DNA from: Streptomyces hundungensis
GTDB lineage: Bacteria; Actinomycetota; Actinomycetes; Streptomycetales; Streptomycetaceae
Direction of reading: 5' to 3'
NCBI RefSeq assembly: GCF_003627815.1
Contig: NZ_CP032698.1
Coordinates: 7,936,001 to 8,000,000, forward strand
Length of the DNA stretch: 64,000 nt
Numbering within the stretch: position 1 is the first letter of the stretch; each line of letters starts with the position of its first letter. A model generated the notes under the pieces. That model made no database searches. It worked only from the letters and a program-made list of their open reading frames with translations, and was not told where the DNA came from. Positions 1-9,746 of this stretch are shown piece after piece. Position numbers and translations under genes: made by a program.

Positions 1-1967
1 TGCGGGTCCGTCGCCGAGGTGTCGGGGGACGGCGCCACCACCGGTGAGACCGGGGGACGGGCGTCCGTCTCGTGTGCGGCGACCGCGGCCGCCGCACGAC
101 GGCGTGCCACATAGCCCGCCGCGATGAGCACCACCGCGATGGTCCCGGACAGCGCCGGCCAGTACACGTAACGGAAGTTGGACTGGGGCGCCGTGGGAAC
201 GTACGCGAGGATGTACAGCAGGGAGCTGGCTCCCAGCAGGCGCAGCTCGCGCGAGTACGGGCCGATCCAGCGGCGGCGCAGCACGAGCACCAGGGAGACG
301 GCCAGCCAGAACCAGCCCTGGAAGAGCATCGGCAGGTCGCGGGTGAAGCCGGTCACATAGCTCTGGAGGGTGTACTTGAGCGGCTCGCTGACCGGCGCGT
401 CCTTGAGCGGGGCGATCTTGGTCACGGAGCCGTCGTAGAAGGCCAGGTTGCCCTGGAAGAGGAGCTTGGCGAACACCTGGCCCCGGTAGGCGGCGTAGCC
501 CTTCCAGTGCTTGGGCATCTCGTTGGTCCACATGGTGACCAGGACGTCGGCGTTGCGGCCCAGCTCCGTGGGGCCCTGCGACGGGTCCCTCGGGTAGCAG
601 TTGAAGTAGACGTCGGCCGGGATGTGCCGACGCTGACACTCCATGGTGGTGGTGACCAGGCGGTTGCGGAAGTCCGCGCTCGCACCGGCCTTCTCGGCGG
701 CCGCGCGCACCTGGCTCGGGGTCAGGACGTGGGTGAGGTCGTCCAGCGGGATCTGTGCGTACTGGCGGGTGGCGACCGGGCTGGTGGCCGCCGACACGCC
801 GACGCTGCCGACGGCGGTGACGGCGAGCAGCACGCCGGTGGCGGCCAGCCAGCGGCGCCGGCCCGGGGACGGCCACACGGCCATGACGAGCAGCACGAAG
901 ACGGGGATAACGGCCGGGAAGCCGTTCTTGCGCACCAGGACGGCGTAGGCGAGGAACAGCACGCCGAGCACGAGCAGCGCCCAGCGGGTCTTGGTCCGGC
1001 CGGCGGGCAGCTCCCGTGCGGTGAGCGCCACGGCGAGGACGGCGAGCAGGGCGTACGCCATGTGTACGTCCTTCCACACCACCCCGGTGAAGGTCAGGAT
1101 GTGCGGGGCGAGGCCCACGGCGAGCGTGGCGAGGGACAGCGCACGGCTGCCGGTCTTCTTCCACAGCAGCCGGGCCAGCACCCACAACGTCGCCCACAGG
1201 ACGGCGGTCTGGAGGGCCGCCATGGCCGAGATGGCGCCGGTGCTGTCGATGAGGATCCGCCACAGCAGGGCCATCACCGGCGGATGCCAGTCGGTCACCG
1301 GCCGGTCGCCGAGCGCCTGCATCAGCTGGTCGACGCTGTCCGCGCTCAGGTACCCGGGGTGGAAGGCGGTGTTCACCGCGAGGGCACAGACCGTCGCGAT
1401 CGCGGCCAGGCACCACGGCCAGAGCTCGCCGCGCCGCCAGGCGCCGCGCAGTGTAGTGGTCCACCGATCGACGGTTCCGGGCACTTGTGCGGAGTCCTTT
1501 CCGGGATGACTGAAGACGAGGTTGCGGTAGGCGACGAAGCGCAGCAGGGTCGCCGCCGCCCAGCCGACGAGGCGGGCCACGTTGTCACTCAACGGCGAGC
1601 CGAGGCCGAGCAGTTGGTGGGAGACGAAGATGGGGACGGCGGTGACCGCCATGCCCGCCAGGTTGATGGCGAGGAACCAGATGAGTTCACCGCGCTGGGC
1701 GCCGCCGCGCCGGTCCCGATAGGTCCAGTAGCGGTTGCCGAACCAGCTGACGGCCATCGCGAGCAGCGTGGCCACGACGGAGGCCAGCACGGGCGCGCCG
1801 CCCAAGGGCCCGCCTCCCGTGGCGGAGGAACCGAAGATCAGGAGGTTGAAGCTCGCGGTCTCCACCACGAACGCGAGAGCGCCGACGATGCCGAAGGCCG
1901 CGACCTCCCGCCAGATCTTGCGTACCCAGACGGGCACGCGTCGGCCCCAGGCCGTCGATTGCAGCAT
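1..1967 (-). CDS. GtrA-domain / polytopic membrane glycosyltransferase-like fusion (C-terminus cut by window edge)
   Basis: Reading from the ATG at 1967, the frame is open to the window edge (655 codons), so the C-terminus is missing. Residues about 17-145 form a four-helix GtrA-like domain with the typical NRYWTYRD motif near its middle. A longer region follows with many hydrophobic segments and a SADSVDQL...DWHPP motif, as in DUF6020/GT-C-like membrane proteins. GtrA proteins are linked to lipid-carrier sugar transfer in the envelope. The gene diverges from a GT2 transferase of the dolichol-phosphate-mannose-synthase type, so a joint role in lipid-linked sugar transfer is inferred. The RBS is weak. 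Confidence 0.8.
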   Translation of the reverse strand, partial: MLQSTAWGRRVPVWVRKIWREVAAFGIVGALAFVVETASFNLLIFGSSATGGGPLGGAPVLASVVATLLAMAVSWFGNRYWTYRDRRGGAQRGELIWFLAINLAGMAVTAVPIFVSHQLLGLGSPLSDNVARLVGWAAATLLRFVAYRNLVFSHPGKDSAQVPGTVDRWTTTLRGAWRRGELWPWCLAAIATVCALAVNTAFHPGYLSADSVDQLMQALGDRPVTDWHPPVMALLWRILIDSTGAISAMAALQTAVLWATLWVLARLLWKKTGSRALSLATLAVGLAPHILTFTGVVWKDVHMAYALLAVLAVALTARELPAGRTKTRWALLVLGVLFLAYAVLVRKNGFPAVIPVFVLLVMAVWPSPGRRRWLAATGVLLAVTAVGSVGVSAATSPVATRQYAQIPLDDLTHVLTPSQVRAAAEKAGASADFRNRLVTTTMECQRRHIPADVYFNCYPRDPSQGPTELGRNADVLVTMWTNEMPKHWKGYAAYRGQVFAKLLFQGNLAFYDGSVTKIAPLKDAPVSEPLKYTLQSYVTGFTRDLPMLFQGWFWLAVSLVLVLRRRWIGPYSRELRLLGASSLLYILAYVPTAPQSNFRYVYWPALSGTIAVVLIAAGYVARRRAAAAVAAHETDARPPVSPVVAPSPDTSATDP

Positions 1968-2072
1968 GGCTGAAACGTAAGGGCATGGAGGGCATGTGAA
2001 CAAATAGAGATAGGATCCGGACACCCAGGAGTAAGAACCATGTCAGTTTCAGTACCTTAGCGAGGGCCCCCG

Positions 2073-3041
2073 ATGAATCCGGCGATTGCGTGTGTCGTTC
2101 CCTGCTACAACGAAGAGGCGGCCATCGGCAAGGTCGTTCACGACCTGCGCGCGTCCCTCCCCGAGGCTGTCATCTATGTGTACGACAACGCGTCCACGGA
2201 CAACACGGTGGCCGAGGCCCTGAAGGCAGGCGCTGTCGTCCGGCATGAGCCCCGCAAGGGCAAGGGCAACGTCATCCGCCGCGCCTTCGCCGACATCGAG
2301 GCCGACGCCCTCCTCATCATCGACGGCGACGACACCTACGACGCGTCGCGCGCCCGCGAGATGGTCGAACTGCTTTTCGAGGGCCCGTACGACCAGGTGG
2401 TCGGCGCTCGACGGGAGATAGTCGACACCGCTTACCGGGCCGGCCACGCCGTCGGGAACAAGATGCTCACCGGCACCGTGCGCTCGCTGTTCGGCAACGA
2501 CGTCAGCGACATGCTCAGCGGCTACCGCGTCTTCTCGCGCCGCTACATCAAGTCCTTCCCCGCGCTGTCGCACGAGTTCGAGACCGAGACCGAGATGACG
2601 GTGCACGCCCTCAGCCTGCGGCTGCCCACCGCCGAGATGGAGGTCGACTTCAAGGACCGCCCGGCCGGCAGTGTCAGCAAGCTGCGCACCTACCGCGACG
2701 GCTGGCGCATCCTGAAGCTCATCCTGGGCCTCGCCCGCCGCCAGCGCCCCTCGCTGTTCCACTCCGTCGTCGCCGGCCTCCTCACGCTCGTCTCCCTCGC
2801 CCTGGGCGTGCCGCTGATCAGCGAGTTCATCCGGACCGGGACGGTGCCGCGGCTTCCCACCGCCGTGCTGGCCGCCGCGATCATGATCATCGCGGTGCTG
2901 GTGCTGCTCGTCGGGTACATCCTGGAGTCGTTCATGCACATGCGGCAGGAGCAGGCGCGCCTCGCCCACCTGAGGTACCCGGCGCCCACCCGCGACACGG
3001 ACTTCGTGCCGGACATGCTCCAGGACGCCAAGAAGGCCTGA
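2073..3041 (+). CDS. GT2-family glycosyltransferase (polyprenyl-phosphate sugar transferase type) with two C-terminal TM helices
   Basis: 322 aa. The N-terminal GT-A fold starts with VVPCYNEE (residues 8-15) and carries the metal-binding DGDD at 84-87. Two hydrophobic helices at about 230-250 and 262-285 anchor it to the membrane. This architecture matches bacterial dolichol-phosphate-mannose-synthase-like enzymes that load a sugar from a nucleotide donor onto polyprenyl phosphate. The ATG at 2073 follows a GAGGG ribosome site. It is transcribed away from the GtrA-fusion gene and ends in a strong hairpin. Sugar and acceptor cannot be told from sequence. Confidence 0.88.
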   Translation: MNPAIACVVPCYNEEAAIGKVVHDLRASLPEAVIYVYDNASTDNTVAEALKAGAVVRHEPRKGKGNVIRRAFADIEADALLIIDGDDTYDASRAREMVELLFEGPYDQVVGARREIVDTAYRAGHAVGNKMLTGTVRSLFGNDVSDMLSGYRVFSRRYIKSFPALSHEFETETEMTVHALSLRLPTAEMEVDFKDRPAGSVSKLRTYRDGWRILKLILGLARRQRPSLFHSVVAGLLTLVSLALGVPLISEFIRTGTVPRLPTAVLAAAIMIIAVLVLLVGYILESFMHMRQEQARLAHLRYPAPTRDTDFVPDMLQDAKKA

Positions 3042-3063
3042 CACACCACGCCTCGCGAGCGAC

Positions 3064-3100
3064 GATCCGCCCGGTGCCTCGGCGCACCGGGCGGATCTTT
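3064..3100 (+). terminator. Intrinsic terminator after the GT2 gene
   Basis: A perfect 14-bp inverted repeat (3064-3077 with 3084-3097) has a 6-nt loop and is followed by TTTGTTG. It lies 22 bases past the GT2 stop. Confidence 0.85.
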
Positions 3101-3225
3101 GTTGTGGGGCGCCGGTAACCCGTCCGGCGGTACGCGGCGCGGTGGACCCGGTGCGCCGATCGGGTCCCGGAACCGCGGGCGCGGCGGCTCACGCCGTACA
3201 GGGCCGTGGGCCGCCGCGCCGAATC

Positions 3226-4971
3226 TCAGAGTGCCGGGTCGGCGTTCTTGAGAAGCTCCTGGAACTGGGCCGAGAACCAGTGGCCCGCCAGCGGAGCGTT
3301 GCCCAGGGCGCCCGACATGCTGTTGCCGTTGCGGACGTTGCCGGTGTACGTGGGGTCACACATTCGGTCGAACCCCTTGCCCTCGTTGTTCGGGATCGCC
3401 GAACTGGCTCCGTCGGACTCGCCCGGAGGCTTCACCCACAGGTACGCGTCGATGCCCGGCTCGGGCGCCGCCTTCGGCCGTTCACCCAGCCCCGCCCCGG
3501 CCTGGTTGCACCAGTTGCCCAGGTGGATGCGGCGGTCGGTGCGGCTGCCGTTGACATAGGCGTCCACGCTCGTCTTCGCGGCGGGCCCGCTCGGGCGTGC
3601 GGCGCCGCCCCAGCCGTTGCGGGAGGTGTCGATCACCATGCCGATGCCGGGACTGAACCCGGCCGTCACCAGCCGCGAGCGGAACGCCTGCGCGTACGAC
3701 AGCTCGTCGACGTACCGGTTCCAGTCCACCCACTTCGACTGGCGCACCGACGTGCCGTTCACGGAATCGTCGATCGAGTAGTAAGGCTCCTTCAGTGCCC
3801 CGTAGTTGGCGGTGTTGCTGATGAAGCCGGTGACGTACTCCAGCTTCGAACCGGACGCCTGCGCGGCCTGGGCGAGCAGATCGGCCGTCGCGCCGAAGTT
3901 GTCGTCCCAGCCGAGCCAGCCGTGGTGGCCGACGTCGATGTAGTTGTAGACGTTGGAGATCGGCCCGAACTTCGACAGCGCGTATCCGACGCCGTTCACA
4001 TAGTTGCCGTTGGCCTTCATGGTGTCGCAGGCCGGGGTGGCGGTGGGGCGGCCACCGGAGTTGGTCACCAGGTTGGGCAGCGAGTCGATCTCCACGACCG
4101 TGGTGATGCGCAGCGAGGCGTACTTGGGGTCGGCGAAGATCGTGGCTATGGGATCGATGAACTGGCTCTTGTACCGGTCGAGTTCGGTCGGCCCCAGCTC
4201 TCCGTTGGAGGCCAGCGCGGAGCAGTCGCGGCCCGGCAGGTCGTAGATGACGAAGTTGATGGCCAGTGGCTGGCCGCCCGCCTGCCGCAGCGCCTCGTCG
4301 AGGTGGGCGCGTACGCCCATGCCGCCGTCCACGCCGTTGATGGCGGCGATCCGGTCGAGCCAGACGGAGGTCGAGGTGTTGGCGACGGCGCTGCCGCCCG
4401 GCTCGGCCGCGGCCTTCGCTTTCCACTCAGGGTTGACGTACAGCTTGGCGCCCGCGAACGGGTTGTCCGCCTTGCCGCCGCTGGGCGGTGGGGTCGTCGT
4501 CGGCGAAGGGCTGGGCGAGCCGGTGGGGGAGGGGGCGCCCGGGCCGGTGCAGGCCGTGCCGTTGACGGCGAAGGCGGTCGGGGCCGTGTTGGTGCCGCTG
4601 TAGGTGAACTGACCACCGGGGGAGACCGAGCCGCCGGGCGCGATCGTCCTGTTCCAGTCGAGGTTCTTGACCGTCACGGTCCTGCCCGACTGCGACCAGG
4701 CGCCGTTCCAGCCGCTGGAGAGCTGCTGGTTGCCGGAGTAGTCGTAGGTCAGTGCCCAGCCATCGATCGCCGACGTGCCGGCGTTGCTGACCGTGACCGT
4801 GGCGGTGAAGCCCGAACCCCAGTCGTTGGTCTGGTAGTTGACGCTACAGCCGAGGCTCGCGGCCTGCGCTCCGGTCGGCAGGACCGCGGCCATACCGGCG
4901 GCGGCGACCAGGACCGTGCAGGCGGAGAGCAGAGCGGTGCGTCGGGATGACGCGGGTGTCGTGCGGCTCAT
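3226..4971 (-). CDS. Secreted GH6 cellulase (probable exo-cellobiohydrolase) with N-terminal CBM2
   Basis: 581 aa from the ATG at 4971; the frame is open further upstream, but MSRTTPASSRR begins a clear signal peptide (about 1-37, ending AQA). CBM2 spans about 40-142, a Pro/Ser/Thr linker 143-167, and GH6 170-581. The GH6 signature VIYDLPGRDC contains the likely catalytic acid Asp249; a second signature reads VVEIDSLPN. It should cut cellulose from the chain end outside the cell. The gene lies 44 bases downstream of the GH5 gene with no operator between them, so the two are probably co-transcribed. Exo rather than endo action is inferred from overall resemblance to streptomycete exocellulases. 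Confidence 0.92.
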   Translation of the reverse strand: MSRTTPASSRRTALLSACTVLVAAAGMAAVLPTGAQAASLGCSVNYQTNDWGSGFTATVTVSNAGTSAIDGWALTYDYSGNQQLSSGWNGAWSQSGRTVTVKNLDWNRTIAPGGSVSPGGQFTYSGTNTAPTAFAVNGTACTGPGAPSPTGSPSPSPTTTPPPSGGKADNPFAGAKLYVNPEWKAKAAAEPGGSAVANTSTSVWLDRIAAINGVDGGMGVRAHLDEALRQAGGQPLAINFVIYDLPGRDCSALASNGELGPTELDRYKSQFIDPIATIFADPKYASLRITTVVEIDSLPNLVTNSGGRPTATPACDTMKANGNYVNGVGYALSKFGPISNVYNYIDVGHHGWLGWDDNFGATADLLAQAAQASGSKLEYVTGFISNTANYGALKEPYYSIDDSVNGTSVRQSKWVDWNRYVDELSYAQAFRSRLVTAGFSPGIGMVIDTSRNGWGGAARPSGPAAKTSVDAYVNGSRTDRRIHLGNWCNQAGAGLGERPKAAPEPGIDAYLWVKPPGESDGASSAIPNNEGKGFDRMCDPTYTGNVRNGNSMSGALGNAPLAGHWFSAQFQELLKNADPAL

Positions 4972-5015
4972 GCGATGTCCTCTCGGGGGATCGAACGCTG
5001 GTGGAACAGGGGGTT

Positions 5016-6476
5016 TCAGGAGGAGGTCAGGGCGCGCAGATGGTCGCGCAGGCCGGCGCCGTACGGGGTCGCGGTGCCGTCGTAGGAGGTGATCAGGGCC
5101 GGGCCCGCCGAACAGTCCCAGGTGTTCCAGGTCCAGCCCAGATAGGAGGCGCCCCGCGCGTCCAGCCAGGCCATGGCGCGGTCGATGTAGGAGTGGCCGC
5201 AGTCGTTCTCGCCGATCTCGCCCGCCACCAGCGGCACCCGGGCCAGGACGGGCGCGAGGGTCGAGCTCCAACAGGACTCCACCGCACAGGAGTTGAAGTT
5301 GTATCCGTGCCAGGCCGCGCCCAGGTTCCCCGTCGGATCGTGCGGCTGGTAGGTCAGCCACTGGCTCAGGTCGTTGGCGTACGCGAGGCCGCCCGCCAGC
5401 ACCGGATTGGTGGCGCCCGTGCCACGCACCGCGTCCAGCAGGTCCTGCATGCCCGCCACCTCGTACCCGATGCCGGGGCAGGCGCCGCCGTCGCGCCAGC
5501 AGCGCCAGGCCGCGGCCGTGTCCGAGGTCGCGCGGTCCGGATAGGGCTCGTTGAACAGGTCGAAGACCACGGCGGGGTCGCTCTTGAAGGTGCCGGCGAC
5601 ACCGGACCAGAAGGCCGGCGCGTACTGGGCGTCCGGCATCGGCTTCTGGCAGGTGGCGTGGACGTCCGGGCAGGCCGAGGAGTTCCCCGTGTACACGCCG
5701 TGGCTCCAGTGCAGTTCGACGAGGGGGGTCATGCCGTGCGCCTCGACGCGCCGCACCAGACCCTGCACGGCGGCAATGTAATCGGCCCCGCCGTACGGGG
5801 ACTTGACGTTGTCCAGGCCCAGCCAGCACTCCTCGTTGAGCGGGATGCGCACCGTGTTGGCACCCCAGTCGGCGATCGCCTTGATGGCGGCGTCGTCGAC
5901 CGGGCCGTCGAAGATGCCGTAGCCCTGGACACACAGGAACTCGCCACCCGAGCGGTTCACGCCGAGCAGCCGCCGGGTCGCCCCCGACGCGTCGACCAGC
6001 TGGTTGCCGGACACCTTGAGTGCGGGCGCGGCGCCGGAGCCCGGCGGCTGGGACGGTCCCGAACCGCCGTTGCACGCAACGCCGTTGAGCGTGAAGGACG
6101 TGGGTGCCGGGTTGGCGCCCGACCAGGAGGCGAGGAAGCCGAGCGTGACACCGGCGCCGGTGGCGAGCGTCCCGTTCCAGCTCTCGTTGGCGGCGCTGAC
6201 CGACGCACCGGAGGTCTGGGACCACTGGGCGCCCCAGCCCTGGGTGAGTCTCTGCCCGGCCGGGAAGTCGAAGCCGAGTCGCCAACCACTCAGCGCGGCC
6301 GCGTTGTTGGTGACTTTGACACTGCCCTGGAACCCGGAGTCCCACTGGCCCGTCACGGAGTACTCCACCGTGCAGGCCGGGGCGGCCGCGGCCGCCGCGC
6401 GGGGCGAAGGCGACAGGAGACCGACGGCCAGGAGCAGACCGCCGAACAGCAGAACAAGGCGCGGGGGGTGTCGCAT
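5016..6476 (-). CDS. Secreted GH5 endoglucanase with N-terminal CBM2
   Basis: 486 aa from ATG 6476 (MRHPPRLVLL). The start is chosen because it opens directly into a signal peptide (about 1-31); a longer in-frame extension upstream crosses the operator region. CBM2 covers about 34-136 and GH5 about 153-486. LFNEP holds the acid/base Glu310 and VAGEIGEND holds the nucleophile Glu420. It should hydrolyse internal beta-1,4-glucan bonds extracellularly. It heads a minus-strand pair with the GH6 gene and is divergent from the GH48 gene, with a CebR-like half-conserved box at 6523-6536. Confidence 0.92.
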   Translation of the reverse strand: MRHPPRLVLLFGGLLLAVGLLSPSPRAAAAAAPACTVEYSVTGQWDSGFQGSVKVTNNAAALSGWRLGFDFPAGQRLTQGWGAQWSQTSGASVSAANESWNGTLATGAGVTLGFLASWSGANPAPTSFTLNGVACNGGSGPSQPPGSGAAPALKVSGNQLVDASGATRRLLGVNRSGGEFLCVQGYGIFDGPVDDAAIKAIADWGANTVRIPLNEECWLGLDNVKSPYGGADYIAAVQGLVRRVEAHGMTPLVELHWSHGVYTGNSSACPDVHATCQKPMPDAQYAPAFWSGVAGTFKSDPAVVFDLFNEPYPDRATSDTAAAWRCWRDGGACPGIGYEVAGMQDLLDAVRGTGATNPVLAGGLAYANDLSQWLTYQPHDPTGNLGAAWHGYNFNSCAVESCWSSTLAPVLARVPLVAGEIGENDCGHSYIDRAMAWLDARGASYLGWTWNTWDCSAGPALITSYDGTATPYGAGLRDHLRALTSS

Positions 6477-6522
6477 GAGCGACTCCTTGCAGCTCGGGCG
6501 TGCTGGACGCACGCCGACTGAA

Positions 6523-6536
6523 TGGAACCGCTCCCA
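6523..6536. promoter_or_regulatory. CebR-like operator, imperfect (GH5 side)
   Basis: TGGAACCGCTCCCA differs at two positions from the 14-bp CebR palindrome TGGGAGCGCTCCCA. It lies 47 bases upstream of the GH5 start, where a repressor would block transcription. Confidence 0.65.
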
Positions 6537-6560
6537 CTGGTTGGTTCGGAGGTTAGCGCC

Positions 6561-6587
6561 CAACTCCCGTGTGTGCCAGGGGAGTTG
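6561..6587. promoter_or_regulatory. Inverted repeat in the cellulase intergenic region
   Basis: CAACTCCC (6561-6568) and GGGAGTTG (6580-6587) are perfect 8-bp inverted arms spaced by 11 bases. The repeat lies between the two CebR-like boxes. It could be a second regulator site or part of the GH5 promoter; function unknown. Confidence 0.4.
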
Positions 6588-6636
6588 TCGAAGTCTTCAA
6601 TCGAGAGAATTCGTCGCGCCAATCGCGGAGTCACCC

Positions 6637-6665
6637 TTGACAGCTCCCCGCGCCTCCAGCACCTT
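6637..6665 (+). promoter_or_regulatory. Candidate GH48 promoter
   Basis: TTGACA at 6637-6642 is a consensus -35 hexamer. A 17-base spacer leads to CACCTT at 6660-6665, a weak -10. The CebR box at 6665-6678 starts on the -10, the expected position for a repressor site. Confidence 0.5.
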
Positions 6666-6678
6666 GGGAGCGCTCCCA
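6665..6678. promoter_or_regulatory. CebR operator, perfect palindrome (GH48 side)
   Basis: TGGGAGCGCTCCCA is an exact match to the established Streptomyces CebR box. CebR is the LacI-family cello-oligosaccharide-responsive repressor. The site is 65 bases before the GH48 start, so cellobiose-type induction of these cellulases is expected. No cebR gene is in this window. Confidence 0.88.
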
Positions 6679-6742
6679 CTGGTTCAAAGCTTGCGCACAG
6701 CACCGCCTCCCCCGTCGCCGAGCCGCTTGGAGTGACCCCCAC

Positions 6743-9664
6743 ATGCCTTCGCGCACCAGACCCCGGCGCGGCTTTCGCCGCCGGCTCCTCATGTACGCCA
6801 CCGCGCTCTCGCTGCCCCTGGCGGCGAGCGTGGTCGAGGCCGTCCCCGCCGCTCACGCGGCCTCCGTGCAGTGCGGCGTCGACTACCAAACCAACGACTG
6901 GGGCTCCGGCTTCACCGCCGCCCTCACCCTCACCAACCGTGGCTCCGCCGCCATCGACGGTTGGACGCTGACGTACGCCTACGCCGGCAACCAGCAGCTG
7001 AGCAGCGGCTGGAGCGGCACCTGGGCCCAGACCGCGAAGACGGTCACGGTCAAGGCCGCCGACTGGAACAAGACCATCGCCGCGGGCGCCGCCGTCACCA
7101 CCGGCGCCCAGTTCACCTACAGCGGCACCAACACGGCCCCGACCTCCTTCGCCGTCAACGGCACCCCCTGCACCGGCGCCCACCAGCCGCCGGTCACCGT
7201 GCTGACCAGCCCGGCGCCGGGCGCCACCTACACGGCGGGCGACCCGGTGCCGCTGGCCGCGACGGCGGCTGCCGCCGACGGCGCGTCCATCGCCAAGGTC
7301 GAGTTCTACAGCGACACCACCCTGCTCGGCACGGACACCACCGCGCCCTACGCCTTCTCCGCCACCGGGCTGGCGGCGGGGGACTACTCGGTGTATGCCA
7401 AGGCGTACGACAGCCTGGGCGCCTCGGCCGAGTCCGCGCCCGTCGGCATCCACGTCACCAGCGGACCCGCGGTGGTGGCCTCGCCCTCCCAACTCGCCGT
7501 CCAGCAAGGCAAATCGGCGACCTTCGACGTCAAGCTGTCCACCCAGCCGGCCACCAACGTGACGGTGACCACGGCCCGCGCCTCGGGCAACACCGGGCTC
7601 ACCCTGACCTCCGGAGCGAGCCTGACCTTCACCCCGTCGAACTGGAACACCGCGCAAAAAGCGACGGTCACCGCCGACGCCACCGGCACCGGCGCGGCCG
7701 TGTTCGCGGCCACGGCCCCCGGCCACACCAAGGCCGAGGTCACCGCCACCGAGCTGGCCGCCGCCAAGACGTACGACGCACGCTTCCTCACCCTGTACGG
7801 GAAGATCACCGACCCGGCGAACGGCTACTTCTCGCCCAAGGGCATCCCGTACCACTCGGTGGAGACGCTGATCGTGGAGGCGCCCGACCAGGGGCACGAG
7901 ACGACATCGGAGGCCTACAGCTATCTGATCTGGCTCCAGGCCATGTACGGCAAGGTGAGCGGGGACTGGTCCAAGTTCAACGGGGCCTGGGACATCATGG
8001 AGAAGTACATGATCCCCACCCACGCGGACCAGCCCACCACCTCCTTCTACAACCCCTCCAAGCCGGCCACCTACGCCCCTGAGGGTGACCTCCCCTCGCA
8101 GTACCCGGCGCAGCTCGACCCGTCGGTCCCGGTCGGGAACGACCCCATCGCGGGCGAGCTGAAGAGCGCGTACGGCACCGACGACATCTACGGCATGCAC
8201 TGGCTGGAGGACGTGGACAACGTCTACGGCTATGGCAACGCGCCCGGCGCCTGCGAGTCCGGACCCGGCGCCGCGGGGCCGTCCTACATCAACACCTTCC
8301 AGCGCGGCCCCCAGGAGTCCGTCTGGGAAACCGTGCCCCAACCCACCTGTGACATCTTCAAGTACGGTGGAAAGAACGGGTACTTGGACCTGTTCACCAA
8401 GGATTCCTCGTACAGCAGACAGTGGAAGTACACCGACGCACCCGACGCCGACGCACGCGCCGTGCAGGCCGCCTACTGGGCGGATGTGTGGGCCAAGCAG
8501 CAGGGCAAGGGCGCCTCGGTGGGCGCGACCGTCGCCAAGGCGGCCAAGATGGGCGACTATCTGCGCTACGCCATGTACGACAAGTACTTCAAGCAGCAGG
8601 GCAACTGCGTCGGGCCGACCGCCTGCCCCGCCGGCAGCGGCAAGAACAGCTCCAGCTATCTGCTCTCCTGGTACTACGCCTGGGGCGGCGCCACCGACAC
8701 CTCGGCGGGCTGGTCCTGGCGCATCGGCTCCAGCCATGTGCACGGCGGCTACCAGAACCCGCTGGCCGCGTGGGCGCTGAGCTCGAACGCCGACCTCAAG
8801 CCCAAGTCGGCCACGGGGGCGGCCGATTGGGGCACCAGCCTCAAGCGGCAGCTGGAGTTCTACCGCTGGCTCCAGTCCGACGAGGGCGCCATCGCGGGCG
8901 GCGCCACCAACAGCTGGCAGGGCAGATACGCGGCCCCTCCGGCCGGCACACCCACCTTCTACGGCATGTACTACGACGAGGCGCCCGTCTACCACGACCC
9001 GCCCTCCAATCAGTGGTTCGGCTTCCAGGCCTGGTCGATGGAGCGGGTCGCCGAGTACTACCAGCAGACGGGAGACACCGCCGCCAAGACCGTCCTCGAC
9101 AAGTGGGTCACCTGGGCACTGTCCAAGACGACGGTGAACCCCGACGGCACCTACCGCATCCCCGCCACCCTCCAGTGGTCCGGCAAGCCCGAGACCTGGA
9201 ACCCGGCCTCCCCGGGTGCCAACGCGGGCCTGCACGTCACCGTCGCCGACTACACCGACGACGTGGGAGTCGCCGCCGCCTTCGCCAAGACCCTCACCTA
9301 CTACGGCGCCAAGTCCGGCAACACGGCGGCGAAGACGACGGCCAAGGCGCTGATCGACGGCATGTGGAACCACGACCAGGACGCCCTGGGCATCGCGGTC
9401 CCCGAAACCCGTACCGACTACAAGCGGTTCGCCGACCCGGTGTACGTACCGAGCGGCTGGACCGGCACCATGCCGGACGGCGACACCATCGACTCGGCCT
9501 CCACCTTCTCCTCGCTGCGCTCCTTCTACAAGAACGATCCGGCCTGGCCGAAGATCGAGGCCTACCTCGCGGGCGGCGCCGCCCCCGTCTTCACCTACCA
9601 CCGGTTCTGGGCCCAGGCCGACATCGCGATGGCCATGGGCGCCTACGCGGAGCTGCTCGAATAG
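6743..9664 (+). CDS. Secreted GH48 cellobiohydrolase with CBM2 and Ig-like domains
   Basis: 973 aa. The signal peptide ends near residue 39 (AHA). CBM2 spans about 41-144, an Ig-like domain 146-235, a second beta-rich linker domain about 240-335, and GH48 about 341-973. The GH48 block begins [12 protein letters not shown] and contains [11 protein letters not shown], in which Glu390 aligns with the family's catalytic acid. GH48 enzymes are processive cellobiohydrolases that synergise with GH5/GH6/GH9 cellulases. The ATG at 6743 has a GGAG site about 11 bases upstream. The gene is monocistronic and ends at a strong hairpin. Confidence 0.93.
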   Translation: MPSRTRPRRGFRRRLLMYATALSLPLAASVVEAVPAAHAASVQCGVDYQTNDWGSGFTAALTLTNRGSAAIDGWTLTYAYAGNQQLSSGWSGTWAQTAKTVTVKAADWNKTIAAGAAVTTGAQFTYSGTNTAPTSFAVNGTPCTGAHQPPVTVLTSPAPGATYTAGDPVPLAATAAAADGASIAKVEFYSDTTLLGTDTTAPYAFSATGLAAGDYSVYAKAYDSLGASAESAPVGIHVTSGPAVVASPSQLAVQQGKSATFDVKLSTQPATNVTVTTARASGNTGLTLTSGASLTFTPSNWNTAQKATVTADATGTGAAVFAATAPGHTKAEVTATELAAAKTYDARFLTLYGKITDPANGYFSPKGIPYHSVETLIVEAPDQGHETTSEAYSYLIWLQAMYGKVSGDWSKFNGAWDIMEKYMIPTHADQPTTSFYNPSKPATYAPEGDLPSQYPAQLDPSVPVGNDPIAGELKSAYGTDDIYGMHWLEDVDNVYGYGNAPGACESGPGAAGPSYINTFQRGPQESVWETVPQPTCDIFKYGGKNGYLDLFTKDSSYSRQWKYTDAPDADARAVQAAYWADVWAKQQGKGASVGATVAKAAKMGDYLRYAMYDKYFKQQGNCVGPTACPAGSGKNSSSYLLSWYYAWGGATDTSAGWSWRIGSSHVHGGYQNPLAAWALSSNADLKPKSATGAADWGTSLKRQLEFYRWLQSDEGAIAGGATNSWQGRYAAPPAGTPTFYGMYYDEAPVYHDPPSNQWFGFQAWSMERVAEYYQQTGDTAAKTVLDKWVTWALSKTTVNPDGTYRIPATLQWSGKPETWNPASPGANAGLHVTVADYTDDVGVAAAFAKTLTYYGAKSGNTAAKTTAKALIDGMWNHDQDALGIAVPETRTDYKRFADPVYVPSGWTGTMPDGDTIDSASTFSSLRSFYKNDPAWPKIEAYLAGGAAPVFTYHRFWAQADIAMAMGAYAELLE

Positions 9665-9684
9665 CGGGAGAGCGGCGGCTCCGT

Positions 9685-9726
9685 GCCCCGGTCCGTCCGG
9701 CCCGCCCCGCGCGGACGGACCGGGGC
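9685..9726. terminator. Bidirectional terminator between GH48 and pectate lyase genes
   Basis: A 15-bp perfect stem (9685-9699 with 9712-9726) sits between two convergent genes and can serve both. Confidence 0.85.
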
Positions 9727-9746
9727 CTTCCCCTGTGAGGCGGGGC

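Noticed and set aside
72..1973. Long plus-strand open frame opposite the GtrA-fusion gene
   Set aside because: Its protein is Gly/Arg/His-rich without any domain, and it is the mirror of a clear minus-strand membrane protein; it results from high GC.
3142..4950. Long plus-strand frame opposite the GH6 cellulase gene
   Set aside because: Low-complexity composition, no ribosome site, and full overlap with a gene having intact catalytic motifs.
3226..6537. Single 1103-codon frame joining the GH5 and GH6 region
   Set aside because: Only the part after ATG 4971 encodes the GH6 enzyme; the earlier part is the wrong frame of the GH5 gene.
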